The notes below the pieces were generated by a model that was not told the origin of the DNA, ran no database searches, and worked only from the letters and a program-made list of their open reading frames with translations. Below, piece by piece: positions 59,541-64,000 of a stretch of DNA of 64,000 bases; the first letter of the stretch is position 1, and the number at the start of each line of letters is the position of its first letter. Source of the DNA: Leptodontidium sp. MPI-SDFR-AT-0119. Lineage: Eukaryota > Ascomycota > Leotiomycetes > Helotiales > Leptodontidiaceae. The translations under genes and the position numbers were made by a program. The stretch is taken from contig JAHLEZ010000014.1 in the NCBI GenBank assembly GCA_020726505.1, positions 248,001 through 312,000 of the forward strand. The letters are read 5' to 3'.

Positions 59541-61403
59541 ATGATCTCATCACTCATCAGTGCTCTGTTCGGTGCTGCTTTATTTGTTTGTACTGTTGCT
59601 GGTGATGCAGAAGTCTATGATTACGTGAGTGACATAAACGGTGCCCTTCATGTCCAAAAACACAACTAATTCTGAATGCAGATAATCGTAGGTGGTGGAA
59701 CAGCCGGGCTGGCACTCTCGACTCGATTGAGCCAAGGTTTACCAAAATCCAAGATCTTAGTCATCGAAGCAGGTCCATCTGCCTTGGACGAACTTAATAT
59801 CAACATTCCAGGCAAGAAAGGTTCGACACTTGGTACAAAATATGACTGGAACTTCACCACTACCCCTCAAGAAGGGCTCAAGAACAGAGTGTTGGCTCAG
59901 AATCGTGGGAAGGTGCTAGGAGGTTCCTCAGCTTTGAATCTCATGACATACGATCGATCATCCGAACACGAGTACAATGGGTGGGAAGAAGTTGGCAATC
60001 CCGGGTGGAACTGGAAGACGTTCCTGAAGATGATGAACCGGTCACAAAACTTGACCAGCGCAAACACGGAGTGGTACGGAGATGCTGGAGCAAGTACAAA
60101 TGGCCCGATTCGCGGAACAATCAATCGATTTGTTCCTGCTCAGCAATCGGGCTGGATTCCTGCCTTGAATGCTTTGGGTATCGAGACCAACAAGGAGTAC
60201 CTCGGGGGAAATACTCTTGGTGCTTCGTATTCACCAAGCAGCATTGACCCTACGCATTACAATCGCTCTTACAGTGCCAACGGGTATCTGCCTCTTGCCG
60301 GTCCCCAACACACCGTGTTGACCAACACCCGAGTCGGCAAAGTCAATCTCAAGAAAGTCAGGCAGGCCTACACAGCTACTGGCGTGACTTTGACAGATGG
60401 GACCATTATCACCGCGCGCCAAGAAGTCATTCTTTCCGCCGGATCTTTTCTGAGTCCAGGACTTCTTGAAGTTTCTGGAATTGGAAAGAAATCGATTCTT
60501 GACGGGGCCGGCATCGTTCAGTTGATCGACCTCCCTGCTGTTGGTGAGAATCTCCAAGACCATATCCGCATTCAAACCTCGTATCAGCTCAAAGACAATT
60601 TTACATCTTTCGACATTCTCAGATATAACACTACGTATGCAGCAGAGCAGCTTCAGCTGTGGATTGAGGGAAAGTACTCCATGTATGACTACACCGGGAG
60701 TGCATATACTTTTCAGACTTGGGATCAAGCTGGGGAGGACAACTCCAAGTTTATCAAACTAGCCGAGGAAGCTGTTGGCAATTCGTCCCATCCTGCACAC
60801 AAGAAAATGCTGCAGTGGCTTTCAGACCAGACTATACCTCAAGTTGAAGTCATCGGTAGTGATGGGTATACGGGATTGAAGGGCTATCCTGCGGTTGGAA
60901 CTCCCCTGTACGGGAAGGGGTTCTGGACTTTCATTGCAGCTGTCATGCATCCTCTCAGTCGAGGCAGCGTACACATCAACGCCACCGATCCGCTCGGCAA
61001 ACCTATCATCGACCCCAATTACCTCAGTAATGAGCATGACGTTCAAGCAGCCATTGCAGCAGCTAAGAAATGTCGCGAGATCGCTCTCACTTCCCCCATG
61101 AGAGATGTCTGGGTGTCAGAGTATGAGCCCGGCTTGGATAGAGTCAACACAGATGCCGAATGGAGAGACTTTGTGCTGAATACTACACTCAGCATTTATC
61201 ATCCGGTTGGAACCTGCTCTATGCTTCCGAGACAGGATGGTGGGGTTGTTGACTCTAATTTGAAGGTGTATGGAACGACGAATCTCAGGGTGGTGGATGC
61301 CAGCATCGTACCAGTTCTTATTTCAGCTCATTTGCAAACTGCTGTATACGGGATTGCAGAGATGGCTGCAGATATCATTATCAGCTCCGTCAAGAGGGGT
61401 TGA
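59541..61403 (+). CDS. Secreted GMC oxidoreductase (AA3-type)
   Basis: Two exons, 59541-59624 and 59682-61403, give 601 aa in frame; the intron is GTGAGT...AATGCAG. The first exon encodes a signal peptide (MISSLISALFGAALFVCTVA) and VYDY, which the second continues as IIVGGGTAGLALSTRLSQ, the FAD Rossmann motif. Signature 1 is GKVLGGSSALNLMTYDRS, and signature 2 is ILSAGSFLSPGLLEVSGIG. The catalytic His pair is in IYHPVGTCSML and ISAHLQTAVYGIAE. Many N-glycosylation sites fit an extracellular enzyme of the glucose oxidase/aryl-alcohol oxidase/dehydrogenase group, which generates H2O2 or feeds electrons to quinones. The substrate cannot be read from sequence. It is transcribed in the same direction as the preceding GMC gene, 1.3 kb away, but is only distantly related to it. 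Confidence 0.9.
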
Positions 61404-61576
61404 AGAAGCATTTCTCTCATGGGAGAGCTAAACATCTGAAAAATATAATCAACTCTCGTAATTTATAAATCAACAGATCGTAACAATTGGGTGGACCCAA
61501 TTTTCATCGCTGCCACAGGCTTCGGGCGCTGGAACATCGCTATACGTCGTCCCTATCCTGCCTGCTCCATAGCGGG

Positions 61577-61622
61577 TTCCAGTTAAGTGCGGGGTAATGC
61601 GGGGTCATTTCAGGGCACTCGA
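61577..61622 (-). repeat. Right arm of inverted repeat flanking the second GMC gene
   Basis: It pairs in inverted orientation with 58540-58584. The shared core is AGTGCGGGGTAA followed by GCGGGGT. The two arms enclose about 3 kb. Confidence 0.65.
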
Positions 61623-61786
61623 TTTCGAAAGTCATGACCACCACTTTAAAAATGGCTGACGTGAATAATGAGACCATCACCTAGCAAACGCCTTGCAATC
61701 TGATCTTAATTGAATTGGATTTTGGCACTGAAGGCCGATTGCCTGCGATCAAGCATAGCTATTGATTCACCTCCCCCCGTCTTCCG

Positions 61787-61817
61787 CCCCCCCCCCTCCC
61801 TTTTTTTTTTTTTTTTT
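61787..61817 (+). repeat. Homopolymer tract, C10 then T17
   Basis: Ten C, a short TCCC step and seventeen T in succession. It is a slippage-prone simple sequence, and its length may be unreliable in assemblies. Confidence 0.9.
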
Positions 61818-62444
61818 GTCAGACAAAATAGAGATTCCTTCTGATTATTTGATATCCATCGAGAAATTTACTTTCCTTGATCTACTTGTCTTTGCCTTTA
61901 TTTTAAACTTCTAGTCATAGAGCTGAAGCTTCTGATTTAGAATTCTACCAGTGTCTAGAATGCCTCTTTCTGTACATCAAAAGAGACTCGCTTGAAGCGG
62001 AAAGAAACCTTGATCAATGATAAGCCCTAGATGAACCAGCATGTGTACTTTCAGTAAACAGAAGAACCTCGTTGGGAATTCGTAGTTCTGGGAAAGGGAC
62101 AAGTTCACATTCGGAGATGGGGGGCCGAATAGGCGAGGTTTGTTGCCAGAAGTAAACAAAGAATTGAATAAGCACTCTTCTCAGCAGCCCTCCTGCAAGA
62201 GTAGGAATGGCAAAAATATTTCAGAATAATTCATCTACGCGGTAATAACTCAATTCATTCACTACTAGCTACTCATATCGAATAACACTGTAATTCTTTG
62301 AACAGGATGACAATCTGTAGGACAGAGGAAAGGGACGAAAAGAAAATCACCAAACCATTCATCTGCAACAAAACCGCGGGAAACAATGTGAAAAGCAGAG
62401 CATCCGAAAGAAGTTCCTTAACGTCAAGCTCGACTGAAACCACT

Positions 62445-64000
62445 CTAAGCACAGTATCTCCCATTTCCGTCAGGTCCAACACCTTGAACAGGGCAAGGGT
62501 GGAAAACATTCGCGCTTGGGCCATATCCCGCTGTCTGGAGCACAAATTTGGTCGTGTCAGTTGTAGAGGTTCCAATAGGAAGAACCCATTTCTGGGTATA
62601 GCCAGTATTTGTCACGACAGCTTCTCCCAGTTTCTTCCACTCGAAAGTTGCATTGCCATCAGGTAAAGTTCTTCCCGCGTATATGTACAGAACTTTGTTC
62701 TCCACCATGTAGTGATTGCAGACGAAATGTTGGGTGTTGGAGTTGATGGGCCATCCCACTGGGCAAGAATCCTCTACATCCCAGATGAAGATACGAATGA
62801 AGGCATATGGTACCACAATGGAAGTTGAGTAAGTGGTAGTTGTCTCAGTGGCGGATACGGTGACATCGAAAACGTAGCGGCCTGGTGTTGGAGGACTTGT
62901 TGTTGAGGATGTGACTGTGTTTGACTTGGCTGACTCCGTGCCATCACCGCCAACCGCGGTCACCTCAAACGATAGACCAGAGGTTCCTGGGTCGATGTTA
63001 CCAACTGTAACGCGTGTCAAATCCTTCGTCAAACAAAGAATAGCGGCGCCGTTGAGATAAATTTTGTATCCTATTGCATTCGCAGCAGCTGACCAACTTA
63101 AGCTGACCGAAGAGTACTCGGCACTATCAACCTTCAATCCACTAGGTGTTGCTGCCTGCGGCCCCCCGGAAAATGGAAGCGGATCGGAAATTCCAGGACT
63201 ATCGCCGCTCACAGCATTGAGGAGGATCTGCATGTAAGGGTCCTTGGGTAGCTGGTCGTACGGATTGTCTCCAGAATCATTGGTGACCTCGATCAAACCA
63301 GCGCCACGCTCATTAGCCTTGTTTGCCACTTCTGCAACTTTATCTTGTGGGACATCATAGATGATATGCCAAATTTTGCGGCCGTTCTTTGCGGTCCAGT
63401 CGTTGGGCTTATACGAATCATTGTACTTTTGGTAGGTATTTTCGAATGTCATCAGCGTATCGGCGCTATTTTCGAAGCATTGTGGCATTGGGGCACCGGG
63501 ATTAAGAACCGTGAAGGCACCAGGGCTGTAAGAGGAGGTTTATTAGCCTGATTATCTTTAGATAGTGACTAGAATTGGAGTTGACTTACTACTTTCTCTT
63601 GGTATTTTCGCTGATCAAGCGGTAGGCTTCAGAGTAGACGTTGTTAACCCCACACTCATTCCAAGCCTCGTCAAAGAATATACCGCCTATGGTCCCTGGA
63701 TACAGGGCATACCACAGATCAACGTCTCTCTCGATTTGTGATATCCAGTCAGCAAGGTTGATAGAGCCCAACCTAGTCGCGGTTTTGTCCTTGTTCAAAC
63801 CAAAGTAGCCAGTACGAACGTATCCGATTACACGCTTCCCGGCAGCTGAAGCATCAGTGATGACTTTCTTCCAGTCGCTGTCCACTTTGGTGTCCGGGCC
63901 GTTGACAACATTGGCGATGAGGACGCTGACTTCCTCTTTTGGATAGGCGATCATCCGTGCCCATGCATCTGCGTCGGCAAGGGGATGGATGTAAGATGCT
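62445..64000 (-). CDS. Spherulation-specific family 4 protein with FnIII-like domain (5' end outside window)
   Basis: Partial gene: exon 63590 to beyond 64000, intron 63526-63589 (GTAAGT...TTACAG), then exon 62445-63525. The first visible part matches the spherulation-specific family 4 domain: YIHPLADADAWARMIAYPK, VIGYVRTGYFGL, and GTIGGIFFDEAWNECG, whose Asp-Glu pair corresponds to the acidic active site of the related GH135 (Sph3) enzymes. The domain ends near QLPKDPYMQILLNAV. It is followed by a fibronectin type III-like domain (GLKVDSAEYSSVSLSW...GYKIYLNG). A Cys-containing C-terminal region of about 170 residues has no family I know and ends VQGVGPDGNGRYCA. The protein is presumably secreted, but the signal peptide lies outside the window. 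A role on cell-wall or exopolysaccharide glycans is plausible from the family and not proven. Confidence 0.85.

Larger units (their letters stand above)
61404..62444. other. Intergenic
   Basis: About 1 kb between the GMC gene and the 3' end of the spherulation-like gene. It contains the right inverted-repeat arm and a poly-C/poly-T tract, both listed separately. No gene is recognised. Confidence 0.4.

Noticed and set aside
1..64000. tRNA genes, CRISPR arrays, intact transposase or reverse transcriptase
   Set aside because: None was found by eye. Short B-box-like strings occur only inside coding regions, no spaced direct-repeat array exists, and no DDE or RT motif was seen.

Overview
The window is nuclear DNA of a filamentous ascomycete (Pezizomycotina). 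Short spliceosomal introns of about 45-95 bp (GTAAGT-type donors, CTAAC/CTGAC-type branch sites, YAG acceptors) interrupt most genes. The families present are typical of that group: a non-reducing polyketide synthase, a HET-domain protein, GMC oxidoreductases, a DUF1996 protein, an ankyrin/zinc-finger protein and a spherulation-4 protein. The class cannot be fixed from this sequence alone; Leotiomycetes is a guess. I rebuilt exon structures by eye, and for nearly all intact multi-exon genes the exon lengths sum to a multiple of three.

Layout. 0-4.5 kb (-): two related C2H2-like zinc-finger genes in tandem; the upstream one has lost its central fingers. 7.2-8.2 kb (+): 5'-truncated, frameshifted GH43 arabinanase remnant. 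9.5-10.8 kb (-): secreted vWA protein with a GPI-type tail. 12.7-16.2 kb (-): five-exon SNF2-family ATPase. 17.5-19.6 kb (+): HET-domain protein. 19.67-20.56 kb: two heavily diverged tandem copies of a ~0.5 kb repeat, with an inverted relic at 16.5 kb. 20.9-22.6 kb (-): AVT-type vacuolar amino-acid transporter.

23.9-35.5 kb is the secondary-metabolism core: a DHA1-type MFS transporter (-), a seven-exon non-reducing PKS (-) with domain order SAT-KS-MAT-PT-ACP-ACP-TE, and a divergently transcribed FAD monooxygenase (+) sharing a 1.06 kb intergenic region with it. The PKS would build and cyclise an aromatic polyketide, the monooxygenase could hydroxylate it, and the MFS pump could export it. A C2H2 regulator at 37.1-38.5 kb may or may not belong to the cluster.

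39.2-41.3 kb (+): zinc-finger/ankyrin fusion protein with near-identical 99-bp repeat units. 41.8-42.8 kb (+): remnant of an FMP42-like MFS transporter. 43.0-44.3 kb (-): secreted glycerophosphodiester phosphodiesterase. 47.6-48.9 kb (+): DUF1996 gene broken by a frameshift and a stop. 49.2-50.9 kb (-): FucP-like sugar transporter. 52.4-53.0 kb (-): small cysteine-rich secreted protein. 56.2-61.4 kb (+): two GMC oxidoreductases, one without and one with a signal peptide. 62.4-64.0 kb (-): spherulation-specific family 4 protein with an FnIII-like domain, cut by the window edge.

The overall picture is an accessory, gene-sparse region. Secreted enzymes, transporters and one polyketide cluster are interleaved with decayed genes and repeat relics. 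I saw no tRNA, rRNA or CRISPR and no intact transposase or reverse transcriptase.
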